DNA of 64,000 nucleotides from Odontocerum albicorne (GCA_949825065.1 OX463859.1:12662452-12726451); one strand, 5' to 3'; positions 1 through 11,933 are shown, counted from the first letter of the stretch. A program made the numbers and translations. The notes: generated by a model not told the origin, from the sequence alone.

Positions 1-555
1 GATGTCACTGGAAGGCGCATGCTTATCAGTCAAGTTATAAAAATGTTGTAAATTACAGTTCTATATTTCAAATTTATTGAGAAAATGTGTTTTGTGGGTA
101 TAATTATTTTAACATTCGTCCAGTTGGTATACATGTATTAATAAATATTCTGAATATTACACAGTTTTTTTATACGCACAACTTTTATTTTCCAAATATT
201 ATTTTTCATCTTCAATTAGTAGACTGATTATCTTAAGATGTTGACTACAAACTATCCCTTCATCTTTCTGGATGTCTTCCTGAGGGACGACTGCCAGTGG
301 ATATTTCATGCATTAATACGTAGTGAATTCTGGTTTTATGCATCCTCAACATGGCCTCGCCAATGCCTTCTGCGGTATCTGCCCCATCTCACAATATTTC
401 ATATTTCACATATTTTTCGATTCAATATAATATTATTACGATATTCAAAATAATATTAAATTAAAATCCCACGTTTGACACTTTAATAGGTTAGATTTTT
501 TTATTCGTACTCAAGATGTACGACGTTTGCATCGGATACCACTAACGTCCAAAAG
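1..555. other. AT-rich stretch, no gene seen
   Basis: I see no reading frame with family resemblance, no inverted repeats and no splice-bounded coding segment here. The short open frames have no recognisable composition or motif. Confidence 0.5.
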
Positions 556-559
556 TTTC

Positions 560-1362
560 CGCCCTGAACATGTTAGAGAGTGTATGGACACATATTGCAC
601 AGTTACAACAGGACCTAGATTCCCTAGTTTCCTGGAGTGAGCAAAATCATACCATGTTCAACATTAATAAATGTGTCCGTGTATATTATAGTCAACCGTT
701 TTCACCAATCCACCATCAGTATACTTACTGTACAGGGAGTGGCATTAAACAGAGTTTCTGAATTCAAAGATTTGGGCGTAACCTTTGATGTCGGACTCAC
801 GTTCGTTAACCATGTCTCGCGTTTGATATCGGACTGTTACAAACTACTCGGTTTTATATTGAGAATATCAAGAGAATTTAACAGTGCCGATATCCTTAAT
901 TAGAATATGCATCTACAGTTTAGGCTCCTCGTCAGCTCAAATATAAAAACCATATAGAACAAATACAAAAAAATCCTCAGATATCTATGGTACAGAACAA
1001 AGGGCGATTACCCAAAATTTGCTGACCATGTCGAACTTCTCACGGTGTGTAATTATAGAAGCCTCGAAACAAGAAGGCAAGAATCCATTGCAATATTCCT
1101 ACTTAAGGTTTTTCAAGGTTGATTTAACTGTTCCGGGATTCCAGAAATACTAAGTTTATATGTACCTAATAAATATAGCCATCCAAGGAATCACCCTCTG
1201 TTCTACATACCAACTTACAGGACGAATATCATGGCTAAACACTCAGTCACGCGTGGTATAGAGATATTGAACCAACTGAATGACACTGTTGATATACTCG
1301 TATTCTCGGTACCGCCTAGCAGTATGAGAAGAATTCTGCCTGATATTCTTCCTAACGAATAA
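560..1362 (+). pseudogene. LINE reverse transcriptase C-terminal remnant (CR1/Jockey-like)
   Basis: The translated fragments follow the end of a non-LTR retrotransposon polymerase. They run from the 'LDSLVSWSEQN' and 'FKDLGVTFD' blocks of the palm/thumb, through 'YKLLGFILRISREF', to a C-terminal stretch around 'LRYLWYRTKGDYPKF' and 'LETRRQE'. Several frameshifts and stops make it dead. The catalytic YADD part is absent, so this is a 5'-truncated copy, as is usual for LINEs. A second copy of the same family lies on the minus strand at 50955-51925 and shares the LRYLWYR and LETRR blocks. The clade is inferred from general resemblance. Confidence 0.75.
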
Positions 1363-1364
1363 GC

Positions 1365-1924
1365 TAACGCTAGAAGCAGATCCTTATTGTGTAACAGGAG
1401 AAATCCGTGTAGTGGATAAAAAAAATACCACGCAGTCCCGCTGGGCAGGCGATGATATATATTATATATCAGTTAAAATGATACCTTTACTCTCAGCAGT
1501 GCGTCAACTATAGCCGATAGGAGACGCACTACTAAGGGTAGTCGTTATGTTTTGAAATTTAATATTGCGCGGTTTACTTTCTTTCAAAAGAAAAGAAAAG
1601 CGCGGCAGAAATTAGACAATGTTTAGATGCTGTCTACGGAGAATCTTATACGTCATATTCCACAACGAAATATTGAGCTTTACAATTTTACTTGGCAAAG
1701 AATTGATCGAAGATCAAAAATTCATTCCAGAAATCATTCCCTCATCAAACATTCATTCCAGAAACATCTGCACTAATGCAAGAGCAAATAGAGACTAAAA
1801 TCAAAAGAACTAGCAGCAACGTGTGGGCTTTCGAAAAAGCCAAAGTGACACAAGTTCAAAAAAGATTATGGCAATTTTTTTTTGGTTTTGACAAAAACAA
1901 TGGGAACGTATGCGAATTATTGTG
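1365..1924. other. Unassigned AT-rich segment
   Basis: A 7-bp inverted repeat (GTGCGTC / GACGCAC, about 1499-1530) could be a remnant of a LINE 3' end. No other structure is recognised. Confidence 0.4.
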
Positions 1925-2403
1925 TTATGTCGAATGAGAACATAAGAGGATTGCTGTATGCAGATGACATGTTAATAGTGTTGGGTGGGATTGCAGAGCT
2001 TGATAGGTAAATTGTATGAGAGATGCGAAGAGAAAGATCTAAGAATGAATGTTGCAAAATTCAAAATAATCGCGATAGAAAAGTATGAAAGGAAAAGTAA
2101 ATGCGACGTATGGGTGAGAAAATAAAGACTGAAACGAGTTGAGGATTCTGCTATTTGGATAGTATTTTCACAGATGACGGAAGAGTTAAGAGGAACGGCC
2201 TGTAGCGATAAGAAACAAAGTCAATGGGGCATTAAAACATATATACTCGAACCGGACATTATAAAAATCTGTTAAGATGATAGAAGCCTAATCCATAGTA
2301 GTATTTTGGTGCCAACGTTGATGTATGGAAGTGAAACATGGACGTGGAAAAATACTTAGAGGAACCGAATAAATGCTGTAGAAATACATGCATTGAAAAA
2401 AAA
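1925..2403 (+). pseudogene. RTE-like LINE reverse transcriptase remnant with YADD
   Basis: Frame-shifted translation gives a polymerase active-site block 'LLYADDMLIV' near 1952-1980. It is followed by 'LRMNVAKFK', an 'EDSAIWI' version of the usual 'EF.YLGS' block, and 'LVPTLMYGSETW' near 2310-2340. This order is that of a non-LTR reverse transcriptase palm and thumb. Stops and frameshifts show it is inactive. The copy is interrupted after 2403 by a retroelement tail and a 32-bp tandem repeat, and its 3' part resumes at about 2790. Confidence 0.75.
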
Positions 2404-2560
2404 ACATATAAATAAATAAATATAGGTTTATTGATAGCAGCATAATATGTACATATATAAATACATTCCGAAATCGCAAGTATGATAATCGCTCAAGATA
2501 AACTACAGAAAAAAAACATTTAAGAGAGAAGCTATCAAAAGCTATTTTTCAGCACAAACT
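2404..2560 (-). repeat. Dispersed retroelement 3' tail (TAGGTTTATTG family), copy 1
   Basis: On the minus strand this reads as a 3' end, with CAATAAACCTATATTTATTT followed by a TTTA-rich tail. The same sequence recurs at 59741-59810 and 63202-63425. A block with TTTAAGAGAGAAGC is also shared with the copy at 60350-60560. It is probably the 3' end of a LINE or SINE. It is inserted in the LINE remnant described on either side. Confidence 0.65.
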
Positions 2561-2610
2561 CTTGTACACGTAGACTAAGAAAATTAACAAATGTCAGAAA
2601 AAAATAAAAA

Positions 2611-2705
2611 AGTAATACCACCTCAGATTAACTGTCAGCAAAAGTAATACCACTTCAGATTAACTGTCAGCAAAAGTAATACCACTTCAGATTAATTGTC
2701 AGCAA
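2611..2705. repeat. 32-bp tandem repeat, three units
   Basis: Three nearly identical copies of a unit beginning AGTAATACCAC and ending CTGTCAGCAAA follow one another, differing by one or two bases each. Confidence 0.85.
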
Positions 2706-2789
2706 AAAAAGAAAAAAGCTGATACAAGTCCAAATTTTATCAAAATAAAATCACAAATGGAGAATGATGTTCACACATATAAACCACGA

Positions 2790-3195
2790 TACAAAATATG
2801 AAAGAAAACAAATAAGCAGCGGTATAAACAATACATGGAGTGACGATGTATGACAGAATACGGAATAAAGTGATAAGGGATGAGTATGAACTGATAGGTT
2901 AACTGGTAACTGATAAAAGGCTGATGTGTTAAGTAAGGTGAAGAAGAGCAAACTGAAATGGTTTGGACTTGTGGAACGAATGAATGAAAACAAACTACCA
3001 AAACAAATATAAATTGCGAATGTGAGTGGAAGGCGTGTGAGGGAAAGACCAAGAAAGTATGGTTGGATCAAGTAAATTATATTCCGAAAAAAGGAAACGT
3101 CCAAGTCAGAGGAATCGTAGAAGTTGTATGAGAAGGTGTACGGATGTAGAAGAGGCTAAGGATCCGTGTGACGAAATAGGAAAGTATAACGTTCT
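2790..3195 (+). pseudogene. RTE-like LINE 3' remnant
   Basis: The sequence matches other copies in the window at 22150-22320 plus 27431-27690 (minus), 28255-28420, 29060-29440 and 58545-58640. Shared blocks read roughly 'NEVIRDE', 'LKWFGL..RMNE', 'SGRRVRERPRK' and 'LDQVN'. These are typical of the C-terminal end of RTE-like polymerases. It is the continuation of 1925-2403. At 3108-3120 it holds the unoccupied equivalent of the Jockey insertion site found at 22308-22320 and 27431-27443. Confidence 0.7.
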
Positions 3196-3419
3196 GCCTA
3201 CCCTGACAGAAAAATGACGTGATGGTATGTACGTTATGTATGCATGCAGAACAATAGAAAACATTTTATTTGGTCTTTACGATTATACATTGTATATGAG
3301 AGATGTAAATTGTAAGAATGTGTCGCAATTCCGCAATATTTTTTAACAATAGATTTTTAGTGGCTCTACATCAGACGGTTTTATATTTTAAAAACCTTTA
3401 TGAAATAATACAATATAAA

Positions 3420-4430
3420 AACACCGACAACCATTATTTTTCCCCTTTCTCTTTCTGCGTGACACGCGTAGAATTTTATGTTCTCCTAATAAGTGATTTC
3501 GAAGTCTGCCATGGTTTTGGTATCTACCACTAGAATCGATGCTAACACCGAACCACAAACGCTAAGTTCTTTCTTTCTATCTATCTTTCCCGCTTTCTCT
3601 GTGTGACACGCACGTATAACTTTATGTTGTCCTAATAACTGATTCAAAGTCTGTCGTAGTTTGGAATCTACACCACCAGAATCGACACTAACAACCAGAA
3701 TTGACACTAACCAACCACCTAACTAACTAACATTGGTGAAGAAACTTAAGGCAGATTAGATAGATGTTGCAATTACATATTAAATTAGCATTAATTTCTA
3801 AAATATTTTCATTTTATCTTTGATCCTAATAATAATATTGGTTTGTTTGGTTTGGTATCTACTACCAGAATCGACGCTAACTAACTAACGCCTAACACAA
3901 ACGCTTAGTCATCTTTCCCGCTTTTTCTGTGTGACACGCACATAACATTATGTTCTGCTAATAACTTATTCAAAGTCAGTCTTGGTTTGTCTGCCACCAG
4001 AATCGACACTAACTAAAAAACGCCTCTAACACAAACGTTGCCTGCCTGCCATCTGGTGTGAAATCCGCTATTCACAGAAGGAACGATAGATAAAGATGCA
4101 ATTTTCCATTGATTCCTAAGATATTTATTTTCATTTTATCTCTGATTTTATGATCCTAATAATAGATATGATGGATGGATTTTTAACAACGAATTTTAGT
4201 GGTTCTCAACAGACATGTTTTTTTTTCTATTTTAAAAACCTGCACGAAATAAATGGACCTGGAAAAACACTAAGAGAAGCCATAATTACTGTAGCCATTC
4301 GTACTATACATGGAGGGATAATGTGTGATAAAATACCAACAACCATTCTCTGCGTGACACGCTTTATGTTCTCCTAATAACTGATACAAAGTCTACCACC
4401 AGAATCGACGCTAACTAACAAACAACCCAA
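3420..4430. repeat. Degenerate satellite-like tandem repeat block, part 1
   Basis: Related segments alternate. One contains GTGACACGC, TTTATGTTCTCCTAATAACT and CAGAATCGACGCTAAC. The other contains GATGTTGCAATTA, ATTTTCATTTTATCTCTG and TTAGTGGTTCTCAACAGAC. Each occurs two or more times here and again at 6845-7727 and 11934-12590. After removing the two insertions, the spacing between second-segment copies runs from about 280 to 530 bp. No coding frame is conserved between units. Confidence 0.75.
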
Positions 4431-5064
4431 TCATGGCGGGGGACCACTTAAATGGCCCATACACATAAGACATGTCATACTGGCGAGCGGCCACTTAAAT
4501 GGCCGCTAAGTTTGCGTGTCGATAAGTCGGTCAAGATTGAATCTTCTTTAAAATTTTTAACCTGAATATAAGACAAAACGTGTCCTCTAGTGACATCTCT
4601 TTTAAAATCATCAAAACTTCAAGTACTTGATCCATAAGAAGGATTTAAAGAGACCCCCTTCCAGGCCGTCGATATTTAAAGCATTTTGAATTTTCGCGCT
4701 ACTCGTTCGGGCGTGCCGAAGGTCATGTTTCTAATGACGATTTCTCCCGATCATTATGAGGTATTGTGCGTCAATATTTTTTTTGTTTGTGTACGCGTAT
4801 TGCGTATTGAATTAATTGCCTTTTCCTTTGTTTATGGATTATTGTTTTCTTCGATTATTGCTTCTTATATTGTCGCACTTTATTTATAGCTTTGATTTGG
4901 CTACCGTTACACAAACTGTTTTTTAAGATATTTTAACATTCACTTACTTTTACAACTTTTCAAATCGTCGTTATTTTTTATGTTACGTGTGTTATACGCC
5001 ATTGTAAGAATTCATAAAAATTTTAAAATAACTTTAAAAATTCAACACCGCTTATATTATCAAT
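4430..5064. other. 5' flank of piggyBac-like element
   Basis: This segment breaks the repeat block and precedes the transposase frame. It has two copies of CCACTTAAATGGCC, about 48 bp apart. The second lies in an imperfect 20-bp palindrome (4487-4506) whose centre contains TTAA, the piggyBac target motif. I cannot identify matching terminal repeats, so the true left end of the element is unresolved. Confidence 0.4.
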
Positions 5065-6773
5065 ATGGCTAAAAGGAATTTGACTGGAAAGGAAATTGAA
5101 GATATCACGGTAGAACTTGATTCAGATTTTGAATTAACCGATGAAGAAGACAATGTTGCAGATGATGTTGATCCATTTGAAGAAGAGCAGAGAATGGATG
5201 ATACAATTATTCCAGATATTGGAGCAACAATCAGCGGCAATGTGGAACCAAACGAACTATTAGAAAATGTATTTTCTTCATGGAGCCGAGGTCCGTTTGC
5301 GCCAATAATCCACGAGTTTGATGAATTTTCATCTGGCATCATGCCCTCGTGCCAGCTTACACCAGAATCATCCGAACTCGATATTTTCGAATATTTTTTA
5401 AATAAAAATATAATTTAAAATGTGGTACAACAGACTAACCAATTTCATAATTTAAAAAAATTGAGTAAGGAATATTCCGCTAAATCACGAATTCAACGCT
5501 GGGTAGATACAAATGTACCAGAATTATATGTATTCTTTGGTGTCACAATGTTGATGATACGAAATAAGCATTTAACCATACGGGAACATTGGTCCACAGA
5601 CCCACTTTTAAATAGCCCAATTTTTGGCAAGACTATGTCAAGGGACCGGTATGAACTGATTTTAAATATGTTACATTTTTCTAATAACAATATAACAAAT
5701 AGTAGTGACAAATTGTGTAAAATGAGATTATTGCTTGATCATACTCGCAAAGTTTTTGTGTATCGATGAGAGCATAGTTGTTTTCAAATGTCGTCTTATG
5801 ATAAAACAATACATCCCTTCCAAACGTCACAGATTCGGCATTAAATTATTTGTTTTATGTGATGTTGAAACCGGTTGTGTGTTAGATCTAATTGTGTATT
5901 GCGGTGATGGAACAGAAATAATTTATGATAAATCGTTGGGTATATCGGGTGCAGTTATCAAAACGCTTCTCAATGACTATCTTGGAAAATGACACAACTT
6001 GTGGTGTGATAACTGGTACACAAGCCCACAATTATTTAAGTTTTTACATGACAATAAAACAAATGCATGTGGAACCGTTCGAAAATCTCGTAAAGGTATG
6101 CCCAACTTAAAAAAAACCAAGAAAGGAGACATTGATTCTCAACATTGTGGACCCTTGTTGGCTATAAAATGGCACGATAAGAGAGAAATTCATATGCTGA
6201 CAACAATTCATAGTGACAGATTTATTTCAACAGAGAAATTAAATTATAAAACTGGCGAACAGGTAAAAACACCTGAGTGCATTGTGGATTACAATAAAAA
6301 TATGGGTAGTGTGGACAAAACCGATATGATGCTTAGTAGTTTAAATTGCCTTCGAAAAACTTTAAAATGGTATAGAAAGCTGGCTTTTCATTTTGTTGAT
6401 CTATACATGCTAAATTCATATTTTATTTACAAGCATACAACCGGAAAAACAATAGGTTTAGCGGAATTTCATTTAGCAGTTAGTTATAAGACAAATATTT
6501 GAAAAATATAAACTAGCATCAAAATTGTCCCATTCTTCTCCGTCCACTAGCAATCCACTACATCTTGGTTTAGCGGGTTCAATAATAGCCGCACACAGTC
6601 CTATAGAAATTCCAGGAACTGAAAACTGTGCGGAACCTTCTCGTCGATGCTATGAATGCGCTCATAAACATAAATTAAGGAAAAGATCTAGATATATGTG
6701 TGGTGAGTGCAATGTGAGTCTGTGTGTAACATGTTTTCGGCCATTTCACGCCAGCAAACACTTTCCACAGTAG
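5065..6773 (+). pseudogene. piggyBac-like transposase (PGBD family), broken
   Basis: Consecutive fragments reproduce a piggyBac transposase in order. There is an acidic N-terminus from the ATG at 5065, then the 'PELYVFFGVTMLM' block. Next come 'DESIVVFKCRL' with 'QYIPSKRHRFGIKLFVLC' at 5765-5860, 'CDNWYTSP' at 6000-6030, and 'GSVDKTDMML' near 6305-6335. A cysteine-rich C-terminal finger (CYECAHKHKL...CGECNVSLCVTCF) lies at 6650-6760. The family cuts and pastes at TTAA. An in-frame TAA sits at 5416-5418. A deletion with frameshift near 5755-5765, another frameshift near 5990 and an early stop near 6500 separate the fragments, so no active protein is made. Length, if rejoined, is near the usual 550-600 residues. 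Confidence 0.9.
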
Positions 6774-6844
6774 AATTATTATTATTGCAGTGTACTATCG
6801 TAATAAATCTTTTCGTCAAAATCCAAAAACATACTTTTATTTGT

Positions 6845-7727
6845 ATAATAAACGCTAAATTAGTTAGTTATCTTTCCCGCTTTCTCTGTGTGACACGCAT
6901 AGAACTTTATGTTTTCCTAATAACTGATACGAAGTCTGCCTTAGTTTGTTGGAATCTGCCACTAGAATCGACGCTAACACCTACCTAACCTAACCACTCG
7001 CTTCTCGTTAAATTCTGGCTGAAACAGAAGGCGGGATGGATGGATAGATAGATGTTGCAATTAATTCCTAAAATATTTTCATTTTATCTCTGATTTTATG
7101 ATCCTAATAATAGATATATGATGGTTATCGATACAGAATATGTTTTTTAACAACGAATTTTAGTGGTTCTCAACATGGTTTTTTCTATTTTAAAAACCTG
7201 CACGACGAAATCACCAACAACCATTTTCTGCGTGACACGCTTTATGTTCTCCTAATAACTGATACAAAGTCTACCACCAGAATCGATGCTAACAAACTTA
7301 ACACACGCCTAACACAAACGCTAAGTTATCTTTCCCGCTTTCTCTGTGTGACACGCATAGAAATTTATGTTCTCCTAATAACTGATACGAAGTCTGCCTT
7401 AGTTTGTTGGAATCTGCCACTAGAATCGACGCTAACACCACCTAACTAACGTTAGCTCGCTCGTTCAATTCCTGAAAACGGTGTAGTAGATAGGATAGAT
7501 GGATAGATGTTGCAATTAGAATTAATTCCTAAAATATTTTCATTTTACCTCTGATTTTATGATCATAATAATATACATGATGGTTTTCGACACAGGATGT
7601 GTTATTTTAACATTTATTTTTTAATGGTTCTCAACAGACATGGTTCACTATTTTAAAAACCTGCACGAAATATAACTGATATTTCCCCTATCCCCAGTGT
7701 GACACGCATATAATGTTATGTTCTTTC
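6845..7727. repeat. Degenerate satellite-like tandem repeat block, part 2
   Basis: This continues the block from 3420-4430 after the piggyBac insertion. It has two copies of the GATGTTGCAATTA/ATTTTCATTTTA segment (7048, 7505) and several copies of the CTCCTAATAACTGATAC...GAATCGACGCTAAC segment. It is cut at 7728 by the IS630-like element. Confidence 0.75.
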
Positions 7728-7973
7728 TACTCAAGAAAATGTAGCATGATCCATCCCTGTGACGTTTGAAATGTCATGTCTCAAAGGGTGGGGGTAAAAG
7801 TCGTTTTTTTTATAAGTCGAATCTTAATCGAATATTAATTAGTATGAATTTCGTTCAATTAATTAAATAAAAATAATCATATGTATATAAAAATAATTGT
7901 TGCTGTCGTTTTTGTTACTGTTTATTTGAGTTTTTACTTTATTGTTTTTTACTGGGTTTTACTTTATTCTACC

Positions 7974-10165
7974 ATGCCGAAGAGACAAAAAAACTGGTCT
8001 CAACAGTGAAACGCGTGAGTTTGTGGTGCGTTTGCGCGATTACTTTGAGCGCGAGAACCAAAATGGCGGACCATTGCTGCCTCCAGAGAATGTTCGTGAT
8101 CGCGTAGCTGAGGTTCTGGGGATCGGGAAAGCTACTGTATCTCGGATCACAAAGGAGAAGTACGGTGAATCGTCGAAGGAAGAGAAAAAAAAATCAACAC
8201 TGAATAAGAAAAGACAAAGACGATGCCCAGAAACCAAACCGGATATAACTTTGATTTGATAACGATACGGAATCACGTATACGCCTACTACGAACGCAAT
8301 GAACTACCGACACGCCAAAAACTGACAAGATTTTTACAAGCTGCCTGTATCGGACGTGTGCCGTCACCCGTGTGTGTGTGTATGCGATATGAAAAATACA
8401 CTGTGTGTAGATCTGTATTATTGAACTTGTATGCTATTCTTTGCTCTTGTATAATCTAATGTTCCTGTGTTTGTTTATGTAAATGTTCATAATTCAAATG
8501 TTCCTGTATCTGTATTTGTAATTGTATATGTTAAATGCTATGTAATTCTATATTATATTGTAATAATGTGTAGAATTTACTATTAAATATGTATGTCTGT
8601 TTGACTCCGATCGTATATGCGACCGCATTGAAATTATGTGACTTGCGAAGCTGTGCGATCGGAGTAGGTCCGGATTCAGTCGGCGTAAGCATGGCTCAGA
8701 CCCCGAAAGTTGTCGTATTTCGCGGACAATGGGCGCTGCTTACGGCCGACTGACCATTAATATAGAAGGGACCCCAAATTTGTAAATCACTTCTCACTGT
8801 GTTCTCGTTGAAATACATTTATCAGTAATACCGATTTTACCGTGTTTTTACTTGAGACCCGCTTCCCTACATCAAGCTGCCTGAGAGGAATCTCTCCCTG
8901 CTCTTCTTCTTCTGCTGGATCTTCGAAACGGAATTCGTTACCTCGATTCTCGGAGCGCGACGCGGCGACCAACAACCTATGCTACAGTCTTTGTACCTGT
9001 CCGGTACACTGCCGGATTATTTCAAGGCCCGCCTCTCTCAGTAAAGTACTGAAAATCATTGGCTTCAAGTATATGAAATGTGAAAAAAGAAAAATCTTAA
9101 TGGAGCGCACAGACATTGCCCTCATGAAATACGATTTTTTTACGAAAAGCCAAGAGTATTGAGAGCTGGGAGAAGGCAATTTTTCTCGACGAAACTTGAC
9201 TCAACGTCAATCACACAGTAAGTCAAAATTGGACTGACGACACGGCTAAATCCAGCATCAAAACGCCAGAAGGAAAAGGCTAGTGGCTCATTATTTGCTA
9301 TGCTGGAACGTCCAAAGGCTTCGTACCCAATTGTCTGTTGGCATTTAAATCGGTCAAAACGACGGAATATCACGAGGAGATGAACTACGAGAACTTCAAG
9401 CAGTGGTTTATGACACTATTGTCAAATTTAGACGAGCCTCTTTACCATAATAATGGATAACGCCTCATGCCACTCAGTTCAAATAAACAAAATTCCAACT
9501 CCAACGAACGGGAAAATTGAACTAATAACTTGGCTTCGAAACAATGGAGTAAAAGCTAATGAGGCAATGCTGAAAAATGAGCTGCTCCTATTGGTGAAGT
9601 TATACAAACCGCCAACACCAACTTATACATACGAGTATATTGGAGGAACTGACCAAATCCAAAGGCCATACTGTAATCAGGTTGCCGCCATACCACTGCC
9701 AGTATAATTTCATTGAAATGATATGGGCCCAAATCAAAGGTTTATATTTGTTTTTTATTTATATCACTTCAGCTCCTTCTCATTATTTCATCATCAGTCC
9801 ACCTTTTCCCACTGCTGGATTTAGACAATTTCCCCATCACGCCATCTTACACATTATTTAACATTACGTAATTTAATGAAATTACTTTCTTTCTTTTTTA
9901 GGATAAAGGCCAGGAATAACACATATTCGCCATTCACAGCGAACAAGATGATGAAGTTATTAGAAGAAACATGCGCTTAAGTCACGGCAGAAAATAAGAG
10001 AAAAGTGGTGAAAAAAACAAAAAGAGAATGTTTTGCAGATTGCGATTGCGATGTGTGCTTCGACAATTTATGTGAACAGAACTTCATTATAAATGTCGGT
10101 GAAAGTTATAGTTCTGATAATGACGATGAAAGCTTGAAATGTGCTCCTTTATCGGATTCCGATTA
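7974..10165 (+). pseudogene. DDE_3-type transposase, interrupted and frameshifted
   Basis: The start is ATG at 7974 (MPKRQKK). A frameshift in an A-run leads into a helix-turn-helix region ('VRDRVAEVLGIGKATVSRI', 8090-8150). After the LTR insertion the catalytic core appears. The first aspartate is in 'FLDET' near 9190, the second in 'IIMDNASCHS' near 9450-9480, and the glutamate in 'YNFIEMIWAQIKG' near 9700-9740. The acidic tail ends at about 10165 with 'PLSDSD'. A 160-bp gap at 9740-9900 begins GTTTAT and ends in a pyrimidine tract plus AG, and 'KARNNTYSPFTANKM' follows, so it may be an intron. Multiple stops and frameshifts make the gene inactive. It resembles transposases common in arthropod genomes. 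Confidence 0.85.
8346..9008 (+). mobile_element. BEL/Pao-type solo LTR, copy A
   Basis: The LTR starts TGTATCGGAC and ends GTCCGGTACA, so the termini are imperfect inverted repeats with the usual TG..CA. It is flanked by a perfect 5-bp target duplication, CTGCC (8341-8345 and 9009-9013). A second copy lies inverted at 44921-45542. The end sequence ACAGTCTTTGTACC is shared with the LTR that follows a BEL/Pao integrase fragment at 42276-42728, which gives the family. It sits inside the transposase gene of the IS630-like element, so it inserted later. Confidence 0.9.
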
Positions 10166-10541
10166 AAATGTGTGTTTTATGATTAAATAAAATTATTTTT
10201 CTCTAAACTGACGTTTGAATTCCTAATTTTCATTATACTGACTTTCTAATGTATTGTATGTATCTTTAAATAGACCAAAATTAACTATGAATTAATACTA
10301 ATTACGAACATTTAATTTTAGGTATTAAAAAATCGAAAATCCAATTATCGATATACCCCATCCCTGGCCAATGCACACTAACATAGTGACTTTTGACAAC
10401 CGTCACCAAATATTATTTGATTTTAACAAACTGCCACATTTTTGTTATTTTGTAACAAGATGTATTAATTTGTCATTATTGTTAGTTTTTTGTAATGTAT
10501 TTACCTAAATAACTTGCTATTTATTAGAATCGAGGCTTATA

Positions 10542-11829
10542 TTAGGTCCTTACATATGAAATTGGCGTTTTGCCGTACTGGCAACTTTGATCTCAAATAT
10601 CTTCTCTTTGGTTAGGAATTCCAAATTAAAATTTATACAGCTATTTACTCAAGTATTTGTGTTTCGAAAATTATAATTCATTTGTTTTTTCCTCAATTGT
10701 TTTTTTTCTTTGCGTCACTCAGTTTACAAAATGGAAAACTTGAAATATCGCGTTATTTACGAGTACGAGTTCCACCGTGGCACCAGTGCTGCAGAAACGG
10801 CTCGAAGGATTAATGATGTGTATGGCGACGGTGCCGCAAAAGAAAACACAGTGCGTTTTTGGTTCCAACGTTTTCGTTCTGGAAATTTCGACCTGCAGAA
10901 GAAGCCCCGTGGACGGCCGGAGACCAAAGTTGATAATGAAGAATTGAAGGCTATTGTGGAAGCGGATCCATCGTAAACCACGTCCGAGTTAGCTGCAGGC
11001 TGCGGTGTTAGTGATAAAACTGTTTTAATCCACTTGAAGCAAATTGGGAAGGTGAAAAAGCTTGAAAGGTGGGTACCTCACGAATTGAGTGAAGCAAATC
11101 AACAAACGCGCGTTGACTGCTGCGTTGCATTACTCAACCGGCACAATAATGAAGGGATTTTGAATCGAATCATTACCTGTGATGAAAAGTGGATCCTGTA
11201 TGATAATCGGAAGCGCTCATCGCAATGGCTGAACCCTGCCGAACCAGCCAAACCATGCCCCAAGCGAAAATTGACTCCAAAAAAGTTACTTGTGAGCGTT
11301 TGGTGGACTAGTGCTGGTGTCGTTCACTACAGCTTTCTTAAATCTGGCCAGACGATTACGGCAGATGTCTATTGTCAGCAACTGCAAACCATGATGGAAA
11401 AGCTAGCTGCTAAACAACCGAGGCTGGTTAATCGCTCTAGGCCACTGCTGCTTCATGATAACGCTAGACCACACACTGCACAACAGACGGCTACCAAATT
11501 AGAAGAGCTTCAATTGGAATGTCTAAGACATCCACCGTACTCTCCGGACCTTGCCCCAACAGATTACTATTTTTTTCGAAATTTGGATAACTTCTTGCAA
11601 GGGAAAAAATTCAACTCCGATGGGGCAGTCCAAACCGACTTCAAAGATTTTATTGATTCCCGTCCGAATGGTTTTTTTAGTAAAGGGATCGATGAACTAC
11701 CTATGAGATGGCAAAAGTGCATAGATAGCAATGGTACATACTTTGATTAAATAAATATATTATATTAAAAAAAAAATCAACTTTATGTTACTCCCAAACA
11801 AAACGCCAATTTCATATGTAAGGACCTAA
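10542..11829 (+). mobile_element. Full-length mariner element (cecropia-like), 1288 bp
   Basis: The perfect terminal inverted repeats begin TTAGGTCCTTACATATGAAA and extend about 30 bp. TA duplications flank it (10540-10541 and 11830-11831). It contains one transposase frame of standard length. It is inserted in the right-hand part of the IS630-like element, and the unoccupied version of that site can be read at 20994-21526 on the other strand. Confidence 0.95.
10731..11750 (+). pseudogene. mariner transposase with a single nonsense codon
   Basis: The frame is open for 339 residues from ATG 10731 to TAA 11750 except for TAA at 10974-10976 (codon 82). Related mariners have a glutamine there in 'DPSQTTSELA', so one C-to-T change explains it. 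The N-terminus carries the helix-turn-helix DNA-binding region ('TSAAETARRINDVYG'). The hallmarks WVPHEL, 'ITCDEKW', 'LLHDNARPH' and 'YSPDLAPTDYYFF' follow, with exactly 34 residues between the second and third aspartates (DD34D). Apart from the stop the catalytic core is complete. Resemblance to SETMAR/Hsmar1-type proteins suggests the cecropia subfamily, from memory of that family. Confidence 0.92.
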
Positions 11830-11933
11830 TATTAAAGTTGATAAAATAATTAAAATTACTGAACGTCGTTACAAGGTTGTATTGGAGCTAATTTGTGAAC
11901 TGTCACAGGACTCATCCTAGAATTTCCGAAGTA

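Larger units (their letters stand above)
7730..11931 (+). mobile_element. IS630/Tc1/mariner-superfamily element, nested host of two insertions
   Basis: TA dinucleotides flank the element at 7728-7729 and 11932-11933. Its ends are related inverted repeats: left CTCAAGAAAATGTAGCATG..., right reverse complement CTTCGGAAATTCTAGGATG, both leading into CTGTGAC. After subtracting a BEL/Pao solo LTR with its duplication and a mariner with its TA, the element is about 2.24 kb. It carries a broken DDE transposase. Two short derivatives occur at 20994-21526 and 58319-58529. It inserted in the tandem-repeat block, whose units continue on both sides. Confidence 0.85.
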
